Below are positions 24,060 through 33,883 of a stretch of DNA of 64,000 nucleotides, piece by piece. This DNA comes from Butyrivibrio sp. Su6 (lineage in GTDB: Bacteria; Bacillota; Clostridia; Lachnospirales; Lachnospiraceae). Every line of letters begins with the position of its first letter. Positions within the stretch are counted from its first letter, which is position 1. Under the pieces are notes generated by a model. The model was given only the letters and a program-made list of their open reading frames with translations, searched no databases and was not told the origin of the DNA. Position numbers and translations under genes: made by a program. The DNA lies in contig NZ_FNUR01000011.1 of the NCBI RefSeq assembly GCF_900108105.1, positions 62,001 through 126,000 of the forward strand. Reading direction: 5' to 3'.

Positions 24060-25952
24060 TTACTCTTCTTCAATTTGTTTCACACTGTGGAAAAAGTCAT
24101 AAATCTGCTGCGCAACGGTTTCCGGAATATCAGGAACCTCCGCAAGTTCAGATACATCGGCATTTCTTATATCTTCTATAGAAGAAAAATGTTTCATCAA
24201 TGCCTTTCGCCTTGCAGGACCAATTCCCGGAATATCATCAAGAGTACTTTTTACCTGTGATTTACTTCTAAGTGATCTGTGGTACTCTATAGCAAATCTG
24301 TGGGCCTCATCCTGGATCCTTGTTATGAGCTTAAAGCCTTCAGACCTGGTGTCTATAGGCAGTTCAACGTTGTTATAGTAAAGACCTCTTGTCCTGTGAT
24401 TGTCATCCTTTACCATTCCACACACAGGAATAGTAATGCCAAGTTCATCCAGTACCTGGAGACATATATTGACCTGTCCGCGTCCACCATCCATAAGGAT
24501 GAGATCAGGGAACTTGGTAAAGCTTCCGTACTGTGCATCTATATCTCTTACTTCCAGATCATGTCTCTCCTCAATTCCGTGGAGAAGTCTTCTGGTCAAA
24601 ACCTCGTGCATGCAGGCATAATCATCAGGTCCCGCAACTGACTTTATCCTGAACTTTCTGTAATCGCTCTTTTTGGGCTTTCCTTTTTCGTAAACGACCA
24701 TGGAACCAACGTTTGCAAAGCCGCTTATATTGGAAATATCATAGGCTTCCATTCTGTTAAGCCCCTTTAATCCGAGGAGCTTTTCAATTTCTTTTACAGC
24801 ACCTATTGTTCTTCCTTCTTCTCTCTTGATCCTCTCTTTATCCTTGGAAAGAACAAGTTCTGCATTCTGAGTTGCAAGCTCCATGAGCTTTTCTTTCTGT
24901 CCTCGCTCTGGAACCGTGATATAGACTCTGCTGCCCTTTCTCTGAGTCAGCCATTTCTCTATAACTTCCATATCCTCAATCTGCTCCGGCAAAACCAACT
25001 CTCTGGGGATAAATGGTGTTCCTGCGTAGAACTGCTTAACAAAGTTACGGAGTATCTCTTCCTTGGGATTTTCAGACACATGTGTCATATAGAAATGTTC
25101 TCTGCCAATAAGCCTTCCATCTCTTACAAAGAACACCTGAACAACTGCATCTTTATCGTCAGAAGCTATGGCCACTATGTCCTTGTCCTCCATTGAGGAA
25201 TCAGTCATCTTCTGCTTTTGAGCAACTACCTTTACGCTCGCCAAAAGATCTCTGTATTTTGCTGCAGATTCAAAGTCCAGTTCTTCAGATGCTGCTTCCA
25301 TTTTTTCCTGAAGATCTTTCATGATAACGCCGTAATTGCCATTTAAAAAGTCCAGGGCCTTATCAATTCTTTGTCTGTATTCTTCCTTTGATACCTCACC
25401 TGTACATGGGCCACAGCACTGCTTCATGTGATAATTAAGGCAGGGCCTCTCAAGTCCTATATCCCTTGGAAGTGTGCGGTTGCAGTTTCTGAGGCCGTAG
25501 ATCTTATTTATGAGGTCTATTGTGTCCTTAACTGCAGCTGCGCTGGTAAATGGCCCAAAATATCTGGACTTATCTTTTTTCATTAGTCTGGAAAAAAGAA
25601 CTCTCGGGTAATCTTCAGATACAGTGACTTTGATATATGGATAAGTCTTATCATCTTTTAAAAGAGTGTTGTATCTTGGAGAATTTTCTTTTATGAGGTT
25701 GTTCTCAAGAACAAGGGCTTCCAGCTCAGAGTCTGTAACTATGTACTCAAATCTGGCTATTTGCTTTACCATCTGATCGATCTGAGGTCCTCTTCCTATG
25801 TTTGCACGAAAATAAGACCTTACACGATTGTGAAGGTTGATTGCTTTTCCTACATACATGATGGTGTCATTTTCATCACGCATGATATAAACTCCGGGCT
25901 TGTTGGGAAGTTTTTTTAGTTCTTCTTTTACGTCAAAGCCTGTTTGTGGCAT
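24060..25952 (-). CDS. uvrC: Excinuclease ABC subunit C
   Basis: 630 residues, normal for UvrC. A GIY-YIG nuclease domain opens the protein ([18 protein letters not shown], 19-36). A UVR motif region follows around 200-240, then the RNase H-like endonuclease domain ([31 protein letters not shown]). Two helix-hairpin-helix motifs at the C-terminus begin [16 protein letters not shown]. It makes both incisions in nucleotide-excision repair with UvrA and UvrB. The nearest GGAG is about 13 nt before the ATG, an unusually long spacing. It lies downstream of ftsH across a hairpin and upstream of hprK. Confidence 0.97.
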   Translation of the reverse strand: MPQTGFDVKEELKKLPNKPGVYIMRDENDTIMYVGKAINLHNRVRSYFRANIGRGPQIDQMVKQIARFEYIVTDSELEALVLENNLIKENSPRYNTLLKDDKTYPYIKVTVSEDYPRVLFSRLMKKDKSRYFGPFTSAAAVKDTIDLINKIYGLRNCNRTLPRDIGLERPCLNYHMKQCCGPCTGEVSKEEYRQRIDKALDFLNGNYGVIMKDLQEKMEAASEELDFESAAKYRDLLASVKVVAQKQKMTDSSMEDKDIVAIASDDKDAVVQVFFVRDGRLIGREHFYMTHVSENPKEEILRNFVKQFYAGTPFIPRELVLPEQIEDMEVIEKWLTQRKGSRVYITVPERGQKEKLMELATQNAELVLSKDKERIKREEGRTIGAVKEIEKLLGLKGLNRMEAYDISNISGFANVGSMVVYEKGKPKKSDYRKFRIKSVAGPDDYACMHEVLTRRLLHGIEERHDLEVRDIDAQYGSFTKFPDLILMDGGRGQVNICLQVLDELGITIPVCGMVKDDNHRTRGLYYNNVELPIDTRSEGFKLITRIQDEAHRFAIEYHRSLRSKSQVKSTLDDIPGIGPARRKALMKHFSSIEDIRNADVSELAEVPDIPETVAQQIYDFFHSVKQIEEE

Positions 25953-25982
25953 GTCAGCTTAATTTCTCCTGACCTTATAGAT

Positions 25983-26015
25983 AAAGGGGAACAGAATGAA
26001 ATCTGCTTCCCCTTT
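25983..26015 (-). terminator. Hairpin after ftsH, weak terminator
   Basis: A 9-bp stem (25983-25991 with 26007-26015) extended by 4 bp after a bulge, 18 nt past the ftsH stop. Only TTTATCT follows on the reverse strand, so termination is probably partial and uvrC may be read through. Confidence 0.55.
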
Positions 26016-26032
26016 TGTTTAATAATTCTTTA

Positions 26033-28273
26033 TCACTTGTCAAAATCACTTGGTACATGTGAGAACAATCCACCGCCCTGAGGCTGTGTCTGTTCATCCT
26101 GAGATTGCTCTTCATGTGGAACTTCTTCCTGCTCTGCAGGTTCATTTGCTGCATTCGCACTGTCAAAAGAACTCTCGGGCTCGAAAATACTCTGTGGTGC
26201 CTCATAAGCAGTCTGCTGAACTGGTTCAGAAGTTTCCTCTGTTTCAGGAGTCTGCTTTTTCTCTTCCTTACTCTTAATAGGAACATTCTCTCCTACAAGA
26301 GCTGACTCAGCACGAGTTGCATAGATTCTACCATGCTTTGCTGCTTCTGCCTCTTCCTCTGTAGGTTCAGGGATATTGCAAACCTCACGGTAAATCTTCA
26401 TAAACTCTTTACCGGTAATAGTCTCTTTCTCAATAAGGAACTGAGCAATCTTGTCCATTGCATCTAGGTGTTCTCTGATAATCTGTTTAGCCTTCTCGTA
26501 GCAGTCAGCAAGGAGTTTTTTAACTTCCTCATCCACAAGTGCTGCTGTCTGATCGCTGCAATTAAGAACTCTGTTTCCATCGAGATATCTGTTCTGTACA
26601 GATTCAAGCTGCATAAGTCCGAATCTGTCGCTCATACCGAACATAGTGATCATGCTGCGGGCCATGTTGGTAGCCTTCTCAATATCGTTCTCAGCACCTG
26701 TTGTTACTGTGTTGAAGATTACCTCTTCTGCAGCTCTTCCGCCGAGTGAAACAATGATGTCATCTATGATCTCATCTTTTGTCTGAAGGTATTTTTCATC
26801 TTCAGGAACCTGCATTACATAGCCAAGAGCACCCATTGTTCTTGGAACGATTGTGATCTTCTGAACTGGTTCTGTGTTCTTTTGAACCGCACTGATAAGA
26901 GCATGTCCAACTTCGTGGTAAGAAACGATCTTACGCTCTTCTTTGCTGAGAATGCGATCTTTCTTTTCTTTTCCTACAAGTACCTGCTCAACAGCTTCCA
27001 TAAGATCCTGCTGGCATACATATTCTCTGTGAGCTTTGACTGCATTGATAGCAGCTTCGTTGATCATGTTGGCAAGGTCTGAACCTACAGCTCCGCTTGT
27101 TGCAAGAGCGATACCCTTAAGATCAACTGTCTCATCCATCTTAACGTCTTTTGAATGAACTTTGAGGATTTCTTCTCTTCCCTTAAGGTCAGGCTTGTCA
27201 ACGATGATACGTCTGTCAAAACGTCCGGGACGAAGAAGGGCTTTATCAAGGATTTCAGGTCTGTTAGTTGCACCAAGGATAAGTACACCCTTTGATGAAT
27301 CAAATCCGTCCATCTCTGAAAGGAGCTGGTTAAGAGTCTGCTCTCTTTCCTCATTGCCACCGCCGTACTTGCTGTCACGGCTTCTACCGATAGCATCGAT
27401 CTCATCGATAAAGATGATACAAGGTGCATTCTTACTTGCTTCGCTGAAAAGATCTCTTACACGGCTGGCACCCACACCAACGTACAACTCGATGAAGTCT
27501 GAACCTGCAAGTGAATAAAATGGTACATGGGCCTCACCGGCTACAGCTTTTGCAAGAAGTGTCTTACCTGTTCCTGGAGGTCCTACAAGAAGAGCTCCTT
27601 TTGGAAGTTTAGCACCGATCTTTGCATATTTTGCAGGGTTATGAAGGAAGTCTACCACTTCTACAAGAGACTCTTTTGCCTCATCTTCACCTGCTACATC
27701 TTTAAAGGTAATACCTGTTTCTTTCTGAACATAAACCTTAGCATTGCTCTTTCCAACGCTGAGTGGTCCGCCGCCTTTACCCATTCTTCTGAAGATAACT
27801 GAAAGAATGAGCCAAAGAAGAAGGATAGGAGCAACATATTGAATAATGAAAGCAAGGATAAGTCCTGAACTGTCAGGAACTTCACTGCTGACTTCAACGC
27901 CTGCCTCAAGCATTCTCTGTGTAAGAACGCTATCCTCTTCAGCCTTACCTGTGTAATATGTCACATAGGAATTACCTGTCCAATAGTAGTATCCGATTCC
28001 AAGCTGGTCTTCGGATTTATTCTCCTTTGGATAGATATCGATCCTGTCACTTTCGATGACTATTTTTTCTACTTCACCTTTATCTACCATATTAATGAAT
28101 TCGGTGTAGGTAACTTCTCTGTTGGTATTCTCAGAAAAAGCTCTCAAAAAATATGTCATGCAGACCATTGTTACCAGGGCTGCCACCAAAAGAAGTATTA
28201 TATTTTGGCGTCTTGGAGAATTGTTTCCCCCTCCAAGAGGGTTATTATTTCTCTGATTTTGATTATTATCCAT
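26033..28273 (-). CDS. ftsH: ATP-dependent zinc metalloprotease FtsH
   Basis: 746 residues. Two membrane helices (about 25-45 and 137-160) flank an extracytoplasmic segment. The AAA module has Walker A GPPGTGKT (231-238), Walker B IIFIDEIDA and the second region of homology ATNRPEILDKALLRPGRFDR. The zinc protease site is HEVGH (453-457). Compared with shorter FtsH proteins it carries an acidic, Glu/Gln-rich tail of about 100 residues after 645, which is likely disordered. It degrades misfolded and regulatory membrane and cytosolic proteins. It is divergent from pyrG. Confidence 0.98.
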   Translation of the reverse strand: MDNNQNQRNNNPLGGGNNSPRRQNIILLLVAALVTMVCMTYFLRAFSENTNREVTYTEFINMVDKGEVEKIVIESDRIDIYPKENKSEDQLGIGYYYWTGNSYVTYYTGKAEEDSVLTQRMLEAGVEVSSEVPDSSGLILAFIIQYVAPILLLWLILSVIFRRMGKGGGPLSVGKSNAKVYVQKETGITFKDVAGEDEAKESLVEVVDFLHNPAKYAKIGAKLPKGALLVGPPGTGKTLLAKAVAGEAHVPFYSLAGSDFIELYVGVGASRVRDLFSEASKNAPCIIFIDEIDAIGRSRDSKYGGGNEEREQTLNQLLSEMDGFDSSKGVLILGATNRPEILDKALLRPGRFDRRIIVDKPDLKGREEILKVHSKDVKMDETVDLKGIALATSGAVGSDLANMINEAAINAVKAHREYVCQQDLMEAVEQVLVGKEKKDRILSKEERKIVSYHEVGHALISAVQKNTEPVQKITIVPRTMGALGYVMQVPEDEKYLQTKDEIIDDIIVSLGGRAAEEVIFNTVTTGAENDIEKATNMARSMITMFGMSDRFGLMQLESVQNRYLDGNRVLNCSDQTAALVDEEVKKLLADCYEKAKQIIREHLDAMDKIAQFLIEKETITGKEFMKIYREVCNIPEPTEEEAEAAKHGRIYATRAESALVGENVPIKSKEEKKQTPETEETSEPVQQTAYEAPQSIFEPESSFDSANAANEPAEQEEVPHEEQSQDEQTQPQGGGLFSHVPSDFDK

Positions 28274-28321
28274 TTTTTAATTCCATTCTCTAACGTGTTA
28301 TGTTATACTACAACCTGTTTG

Positions 28322-28330
28322 TGCTATAAT
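28322..28330 (+). promoter_or_regulatory. Extended -10 promoter of pyrG
   Basis: TGCTATAAT is a full extended -10 element 120 bp before the pyrG start. The -35 region is weak, as allowed for extended -10 promoters. The element lies within an inverted repeat (GTGCTAT at 28321-28327, ATAGCAC at 28346-28352). Confidence 0.5.
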
Positions 28331-28449
28331 TAAAATGATATTTTCATAGCACCGTATCATACTATTATATAGAGTACAATTCAATAATTCAATTACAATT
28401 AATTCTTAATCTCTGAAAGTTTTATTAAATCACGCAGGAGGAATCAAAA

Positions 28450-30060
28450 ATGGCTGTAAAGTATATCTTTGTGACTGGTGGTGTTGTATCAGGTCTGGGA
28501 AAGGGGATAACTGCCGCTTCGCTTGGCAGGCTATTAAAGGCCCGCGGATATAAAGTTACAATGCAGAAATTTGACCCCTACATCAACATTGACCCCGGAA
28601 CAATGAACCCTGTTCAGCACGGCGAAGTATTCGTCACTGAAGATGGTACTGAAACTGACCTCGATCTTGGCCACTATGAAAGATTCATAGATGAGAATCT
28701 TGATAAGAATTCTAACGTTACAACCGGTAAGATTTACTGGTCTGTTCTTCAGAAAGAGCGCCGCGGTGACTATGGCGGACGCACAGTACAGGTTATTCCT
28801 CACATTACTAATGAGATTAAGAGTAAATTCTATAGAAACTTCACCGATGATGATACAAGAATTGCAATTATAGAAGTCGGCGGAACAGTCGGCGACATCG
28901 AAAGCCAGCCTTTCCTTGAAGCCATCAGACAGTTCCAGCACGAAGTCGGACATGAAAATGCAATGCTCATCCTTGTATCACTTATTCCTTATCTTCGAGT
29001 TTCACAGGAAATCAAAACAAAACCAACTCAGTCAGCTGTTAAAACAATGCAGGGAATGGGTCTTCAGCCAGACGTAATCGTCTGCAGAAGTGAGGTTGAA
29101 CTTGATCAGGATACAAAGGACAAGATAGCTCTTTTCTGTAATGTACCAAGCAGCCACGTTCTCAACAACCTTGACCTTGAGTATCTGTATGAAGCTCCTC
29201 TTGCTATGGAAAAAGAGCATTTGGCACAGGTTGCCTGTGAGTGCCTGCAGCTTGATTGCCCTGAGCCAGACCTTACAGACTGGAAGGCAATGGTAGACAC
29301 TCTCTACTCACTTAAGCACGAAGTTAAGGTTGCACTTGTTGGTAAATACACTCAGCTCCACGATGCTTACATAAGTGTTGTAGAAGCTCTTAAACACGGC
29401 GGAATCTCCAATCAGACTGCTGTAGATATCAAGTGGGTTGATTCAGAGACAGTTAATGATGACAACGTAGCCGAGATTCTTTCAGATGTAGACGGAATCA
29501 TCGTTCCTGGTGGTTTTGGTGATCGTGGAATAGAAGGTATGATCTCTTCTATTAAATATGCTCGTGAGAACAACATCCCATTCCTTGGTCTTTGCCTTGG
29601 AATGCAGCTGGCTATTGTTGAGTTTGCACGTGATGTTATCGGATATAAGGATGCTCATTCTATCGAATTTGATCCTAATACAACACATCCTATGATAGCT
29701 CTTTTACCTGATCAGAACGGTGTTGAAGACATCGGCGGAACACTTCGTCTTGGTTCATATCCATGTGTTCTGGACAAAGAGTCTAAGGCATTTGAGCTTT
29801 TTGGTTCAGAGAACATAACAGAGCGTCATCGTCACAGATACGAAGTAAACAATGACTACAGAAATGTTTTGGTACAGAACGGTCTGAAGCTTTGCGGTAT
29901 GTCACCAGATGGCAGAATTGTTGAGATGATCGAACTTCCATCCAACGATTTCCACATGGCAACTCAGGCTCACCCAGAGCTTAAGTCCCGTCCAAACAGA
30001 CCACATCCACTGTTCTCCGGATTCATAAAGGCTTCCCTTGAGCACGAGAACAAGAGATAA
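28450..30060 (+). CDS. pyrG: CTP synthase
   Basis: 536 residues. The N-terminal synthetase domain begins [20 protein letters not shown] with its ATP-binding loop. The C-terminal class I glutamine amidotransferase domain has the nucleophile Cys382 in GLCLGMQ and the His508-Glu510 pair in HPE. It amidates UTP to CTP with glutamine. AGGAGG lies 8 nt before the ATG. I looked for the G-run start and leader attenuator known for Bacillus pyrG and do not see them. A terminator follows. Confidence 0.98.
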   Translation: MAVKYIFVTGGVVSGLGKGITAASLGRLLKARGYKVTMQKFDPYINIDPGTMNPVQHGEVFVTEDGTETDLDLGHYERFIDENLDKNSNVTTGKIYWSVLQKERRGDYGGRTVQVIPHITNEIKSKFYRNFTDDDTRIAIIEVGGTVGDIESQPFLEAIRQFQHEVGHENAMLILVSLIPYLRVSQEIKTKPTQSAVKTMQGMGLQPDVIVCRSEVELDQDTKDKIALFCNVPSSHVLNNLDLEYLYEAPLAMEKEHLAQVACECLQLDCPEPDLTDWKAMVDTLYSLKHEVKVALVGKYTQLHDAYISVVEALKHGGISNQTAVDIKWVDSETVNDDNVAEILSDVDGIIVPGGFGDRGIEGMISSIKYARENNIPFLGLCLGMQLAIVEFARDVIGYKDAHSIEFDPNTTHPMIALLPDQNGVEDIGGTLRLGSYPCVLDKESKAFELFGSENITERHRHRYEVNNDYRNVLVQNGLKLCGMSPDGRIVEMIELPSNDFHMATQAHPELKSRPNRPHPLFSGFIKASLEHENKR

Positions 30061-30081
30061 TCTCGTTTAGCGAGTGGCATA

Positions 30082-30268
30082 AATCCAGAAGTGCCCATAA
30101 CTTTGTATAGATCTCGGAGTATTCGCAAAGACACAGTAAATATTAAATAATACGCCTTGTTTTCTTTCATGATTATTCAGAACAGAAAACAAGGCTTTTA
30201 TTTTATCTTAACTGTCTCTATTGCTCATACTAAATCGCTCTATCCAAAGTTATGGGCACTTTTGGATT
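30082..30268. repeat. 32-bp inverted repeat enclosing the pyrG terminator (possible MITE-like element)
   Basis: The arm at 30082-30113 and the arm at 30237-30268, read in reverse complement, agree at 29 of 32 positions (core AAGTGCCCATAACTTTG is identical). They bound a 187-bp segment without coding capacity that holds the pyrG terminator. I see no clear target-site duplication and no second copy in the window. Confidence 0.7.
30154..30195 (+). terminator. Terminator of pyrG
   Basis: A perfect 12-bp stem (30154-30165 with 30184-30195), an 18-nt loop, then TTTTATTTTA. It lies 94 nt past the pyrG stop, inside the 30082-30268 inverted repeat. Confidence 0.85.
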
Positions 30269-30280
30269 ACTTGGAGCAAT

Positions 30281-31819
30281 TTAGCTTATTTTGACTGGTA
30301 ACTTTCCTGTTACCCTGATTTCGTTATTCAGTAATTTTCCTATAAGATTTATCATTGGCAATGTATATTCAAATGCTGCATATTTCCACACAGTATCAGG
30401 TATGTCCCTTAGATCATATGGGTTTCGTAGTGCGAATATAGCGGCTTTAGGATTTTTTTTCAATACCTTTTCTATCAGCTTGAGTTGGCCGCGGAATACA
30501 TGGGCATTGTAGGTGCCGAACAGGATAAAAGAACTATTGGCTGCAAGTACTGCTGCTCTTTCGATTTCTTCTTCGTTTGGGTTTTCGCTTATTACCAGTG
30601 CTTTGGCACCAAATTTTTCTGCCAGGATTTCACAGAATGATGAGGCAACGTCTTCTTTGACATTGCCAACAAGGCCTACATTAAATGGTCTGGGGCTTAT
30701 AAAAAGAGTGTCTGAGTCAATCCCAAGAGGATAATCTGCTTTTGAAACGAGAGTAAGCGTTTGTTCTCTGATGTCCTCAATTTTTTCTTTAAAATCTTGG
30801 CTACTTTTATCTTCCTTTATACATTTTAAATACTTTTCTTTATACGAGAGTATTCGTTCTGCACTTTCCTTAATGCTCTCAGTCGCTATGCTTCCATCAT
30901 TTATAGCAGCTTCTATCCTTGATATAACTTCCGGGAAGTATGAAGGAGTGTGGGATATCATTATGATATCTGCACCTGCTTTAAATGCTGCCAAAGCTCC
31001 CTCTTCTACGCCATAAAACTTTTTTATGGCCTGCATTTCAAGGCAGTCTGTGAGTATAAGTCCCTCAAATCCCATTTCTTTTCTTAATAGATCTGTCAGT
31101 ATTTTCCTGGACATTGTGGCAGGAATCCTGTCTTTTTCAACCTTAGGAAAAAGAATATGTGCGGACATTATAGCAGGGATGTTGTTTTCAATTCCTTTCT
31201 TAAAAGGCACAAGTTCCAGCTTTTCAAGTTCATCAAGTTCCTTATCAACGCAAGGAAGTGTCACATGGGAATCTGTTGACACATCGCCGTGTCCGGGAAA
31301 ATGCTTTGCACATGAAAGAACGCCTGCATCATCAAGGCCTTTTGCCATTTGCAGAGCATACTCACTTACTTTCTCCGGGGTATCTCCATAGCTTCTACAC
31401 CCAATTATAGGATTAGAAGGATTAGAATTAATATCCATAACCGGTGCCAGATTAAAGTTGATTCCAAGCTCTTTTAGCTGTAATCCTGTATAGTAGCCCG
31501 CAGTGTAAGCATTGTGCGAGTCACCTGTGGCTGAGATTGCCATGGCTCCTGGAATATTTCCCATGTTTTCAGACAGGCGCGCTACCATTCCGCCTTCCTG
31601 ATCAATCATGATAAAGGGAGGATAGCCTGTAATAGAAGTAATGAACTCTGTTATCTCTGCGCAGAGTTTTTTTATCTGTGCTTCATCCCTGAGGTTTTCC
31701 TTAAAAAGAATGATATTACCAATCTTATATTTTCCTATTATTTCCTTAACTTCTTCATTTAATTCATATCCGGGAAAACCAACAACAAACTTCTGGCCCA
31801 CCATCTCTTCAATTGTCAT
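30281..31819 (-). CDS. nagZ: GH3 beta-N-acetylglucosaminidase (NagZ-like)
   Basis: 512 residues without a signal peptide. It has the NagZ signature KHFPGHGDVSTDSH (172-185), whose His/Asp dyad acts as acid/base, and the nucleophile Asp258 in ILTDCLEMQAI. Substrate-side motifs DQEGGMVARL and NFNLAPVMDIN are present. About 180 residues after the barrel form a second domain, as in Bacillus NagZ (YbbD), though the protein is shorter than that secreted enzyme. It should release GlcNAc from GlcNAc-MurNAc compounds in the cytoplasm. It begins 1 nt after the kinase stop (AAAGAGG precedes) and ends a long run of peptidoglycan-sugar genes. Confidence 0.92.
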   Translation of the reverse strand: MTIEEMVGQKFVVGFPGYELNEEVKEIIGKYKIGNIILFKENLRDEAQIKKLCAEITEFITSITGYPPFIMIDQEGGMVARLSENMGNIPGAMAISATGDSHNAYTAGYYTGLQLKELGINFNLAPVMDINSNPSNPIIGCRSYGDTPEKVSEYALQMAKGLDDAGVLSCAKHFPGHGDVSTDSHVTLPCVDKELDELEKLELVPFKKGIENNIPAIMSAHILFPKVEKDRIPATMSRKILTDLLRKEMGFEGLILTDCLEMQAIKKFYGVEEGALAAFKAGADIIMISHTPSYFPEVISRIEAAINDGSIATESIKESAERILSYKEKYLKCIKEDKSSQDFKEKIEDIREQTLTLVSKADYPLGIDSDTLFISPRPFNVGLVGNVKEDVASSFCEILAEKFGAKALVISENPNEEEIERAAVLAANSSFILFGTYNAHVFRGQLKLIEKVLKKNPKAAIFALRNPYDLRDIPDTVWKYAAFEYTLPMINLIGKLLNNEIRVTGKLPVKIS

Positions 31820-31820
31820 A

Positions 31821-32708
31821 TCAAACCTCTTTCATAGCCAGTCTAAGGGCTCCTACTGATGCGTCTTCCTGAGGAAAAAACATTTTTAATCCTGCTCGTT
31901 TTTCCAATTTTTCCCTGATATGATCATTCTTTTGAAGAACACTTCCCCAAAGAGCCACCTCGGTGCCATAATCAAGCCTTTTTTTCACTGCAAAGATCAA
32001 ACTGTTAAGCTCCTCTACAACAGCATCCTCTATAGCCACTGCCACAGGATCACCTCGTTTTATTCCTTCTGACAATAAAGGAGCCAGTGCCGCAATATCT
32101 CCCTTGCTTGTGTCTTTTGAATAGATGTATCCTATCAGTTCTCTGATGTCTTTGATTCCGAGCCTTTCAAATACCAGTTCCCTGAACACTGTGTTTTCGC
32201 CTCGGCCATCCTCTGCCCTTACTACCGCCTCAAGGATCCTTATAGATATGTCATAAGCGCTGCCCTTATCATCGATGAGATGGCCATAACCACCTGCTCT
32301 TGCGCTCATTCCGTCAGGTCTTTTTCCAAAGCAAAGACTCCCGGTGCCTGAAATAAGAAGTATTCCATGCTGCTCGGGGAATGCTGCAGAAAATGCTGTT
32401 TCATGATCCCCATAAATTCTATAATTTCTAAAGCCTGCTTCGCTCATGGCTGCTGCGAAGCCTTCTCTTATCTGCACATTGCTAATGCCCGCAAGTCCTA
32501 TGGCAAGGCCTTTGCAATCATCAGGGCTTCCAACTTTTTTAGTAATGCTATTTACTATCTCCATTATATTTTGGATAAAAGAATCCTTGGAAAGCCCATT
32601 CCCGTTTAGAGCCGGTCCTATTCCTGAATAAATCTCTTTTCCATTTTCATCTGCGCAAACAAATCTGCTGCCGGTGCCTCCACCGTCGATTCCAGCATAA
32701 AAACTCAT
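31821..32708 (-). CDS. BadF/BcrA-type N-acetylhexosamine kinase (GlcNAc/MurNAc kinase, MurK-like)
   Basis: 295 residues. ATPase motifs of the ASKHA fold are GIDGGGTGSRF at 6-16 and LLISGTGSLCFGKRPDG in the middle. The family includes human NAGK and clostridial MurK, which phosphorylates both GlcNAc and MurNAc at C6. Neighbours NagZ, NamZ, AnmK and MurQ make a role in phosphorylating the sugars freed by the two hydrolases very likely. The sequence does not decide between GlcNAc and MurNAc. GGGGAC precedes the ATG, and it lies 14 nt after the muramidase gene. Confidence 0.87.
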   Translation of the reverse strand: MSFYAGIDGGGTGSRFVCADENGKEIYSGIGPALNGNGLSKDSFIQNIMEIVNSITKKVGSPDDCKGLAIGLAGISNVQIREGFAAAMSEAGFRNYRIYGDHETAFSAAFPEQHGILLISGTGSLCFGKRPDGMSARAGGYGHLIDDKGSAYDISIRILEAVVRAEDGRGENTVFRELVFERLGIKDIRELIGYIYSKDTSKGDIAALAPLLSEGIKRGDPVAVAIEDAVVEELNSLIFAVKKRLDYGTEVALWGSVLQKNDHIREKLEKRAGLKMFFPQEDASVGALRLAMKEV

Positions 32709-32722
32709 CTAGTCGTCCCCAC

Positions 32723-33862
32723 TTAATCATATATATGAAACTCATTTTTTCTGATCTGAAATTCTGCCTGTTCCTGTTTTATCTTTTCGATTATTTCTGC
32801 TGCCTTAAAGCCTTTATCTAACGGCATTCCTGAGAGTAGTTGTATAAAGGGCTTATCCCTACCCGCTACAGGTGGCAAAAACTCAAATTCATCATATGCT
32901 CTATCCAGTATTTCAAGCAGCGTTATTCCCATTTCAAAAGGCTTTGCTTTTTCTCTGTCGGTGATATGAATGTGAATTCCGCCGCAGTACTTTCCTGCAT
33001 GCTTGGAAGTGTACGGATTAAAGAAATACGGAGTTGCGTAAAAGCCATCAAATTTACAGCTATTGAATTCCTTTGCAAGTTTTTCTGGATCCTTGATATA
33101 AGAAGCTCCAATGACGCTAAAGGGATTGGCTGTCCCCCTGCCCTCGGATGCATTTGTCCCTTCTATAAGGCAGGTTCCCACATAAACAAGTGCTGTCTCG
33201 AAGGTTGGAATATTGGGGCTTGGCATGATCCAGTTAAGTCCTGTTTCAGGAAAAAGAGCTGCTCTTTGCCAGCCCTTGCATGGAATGACCGTTATATCCG
33301 CCCCAAGCTTTTCCTCTTCATTGACCATATTTGCAAACTCACCCGGAGTAAGGCCATACCTTACAGGAAGTGAATAGCAGCCGACAAAGCTAAACTCCTC
33401 TTTGGGTAAAATATTTCCTTCCGTAACCACTCCGCCAAGGGGATCTGGCCTATCCAGTACAACTATCTTTTTACCTTTTTTGGCGCAATCCTCTATCACA
33501 TTTTTTAGCGACGAAATAAAGGTGTAATATCTGCTGCCCACATCCTGTATGTCATAGACGATGATGTCAAAAAGATTCAGCATTTCCTCTGTCATTCTTC
33601 GTCTCTGACCTTCGTAGAGGCTATATACCGGAAGTCCTGTCGCTTTGTCGTGGAAGTTTTTTACCGTAGCAGCATCCTCGATGTCTCCCCGTATTCCATG
33701 CTCTGCACCAAAGAGAACCTGAAGATCACAGATTTCTTTTAGCGCATCTATAGTGCTCTTCCCATCGATACGCCTTCCTGTAGGTGTTGTAATAAGCCCA
33801 ACTCTTCCACCCTGAAATACATCCCTATATTCTTCTATTCTATCCGCTCCACACAAAACCAT
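32723..33862 (-). CDS. namZ: DUF1343 exo-beta-N-acetylmuramidase (NamZ, family GH171)
   Basis: 379 residues matching the DUF1343/YbbC family, shown for Bacillus NamZ to split MurNAc from the non-reducing end of muropeptides. Conserved blocks are GLITTPTGRR, FGAEHGIRGD, DIIVYDIQDVGSRYYTF, VLDRPDPLGG, LNWIMPSPNIPT and EGTNASEGRGT. No signal peptide is visible, unlike secreted Bacillus NamZ, so it is probably cytoplasmic and acts on imported MurNAc-GlcNAc. AGGAG is 11 nt upstream of the ATG. It follows anmK in the same run. Confidence 0.92.
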   Translation of the reverse strand: MVLCGADRIEEYRDVFQGGRVGLITTPTGRRIDGKSTIDALKEICDLQVLFGAEHGIRGDIEDAATVKNFHDKATGLPVYSLYEGQRRRMTEEMLNLFDIIVYDIQDVGSRYYTFISSLKNVIEDCAKKGKKIVVLDRPDPLGGVVTEGNILPKEEFSFVGCYSLPVRYGLTPGEFANMVNEEEKLGADITVIPCKGWQRAALFPETGLNWIMPSPNIPTFETALVYVGTCLIEGTNASEGRGTANPFSVIGASYIKDPEKLAKEFNSCKFDGFYATPYFFNPYTSKHAGKYCGGIHIHITDREKAKPFEMGITLLEILDRAYDEFEFLPPVAGRDKPFIQLLSGMPLDKGFKAAEIIEKIKQEQAEFQIRKNEFHIYD

Positions 33863-33883
33863 GTAATTCCAAGCTCCTGTTAA

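Noticed and set aside
28353..28449. A Bacillus-type reiterative-start attenuator in the pyrG leader.
   Set aside because: No G-run at a plausible start site and no leader terminator before the ribosome binding site.
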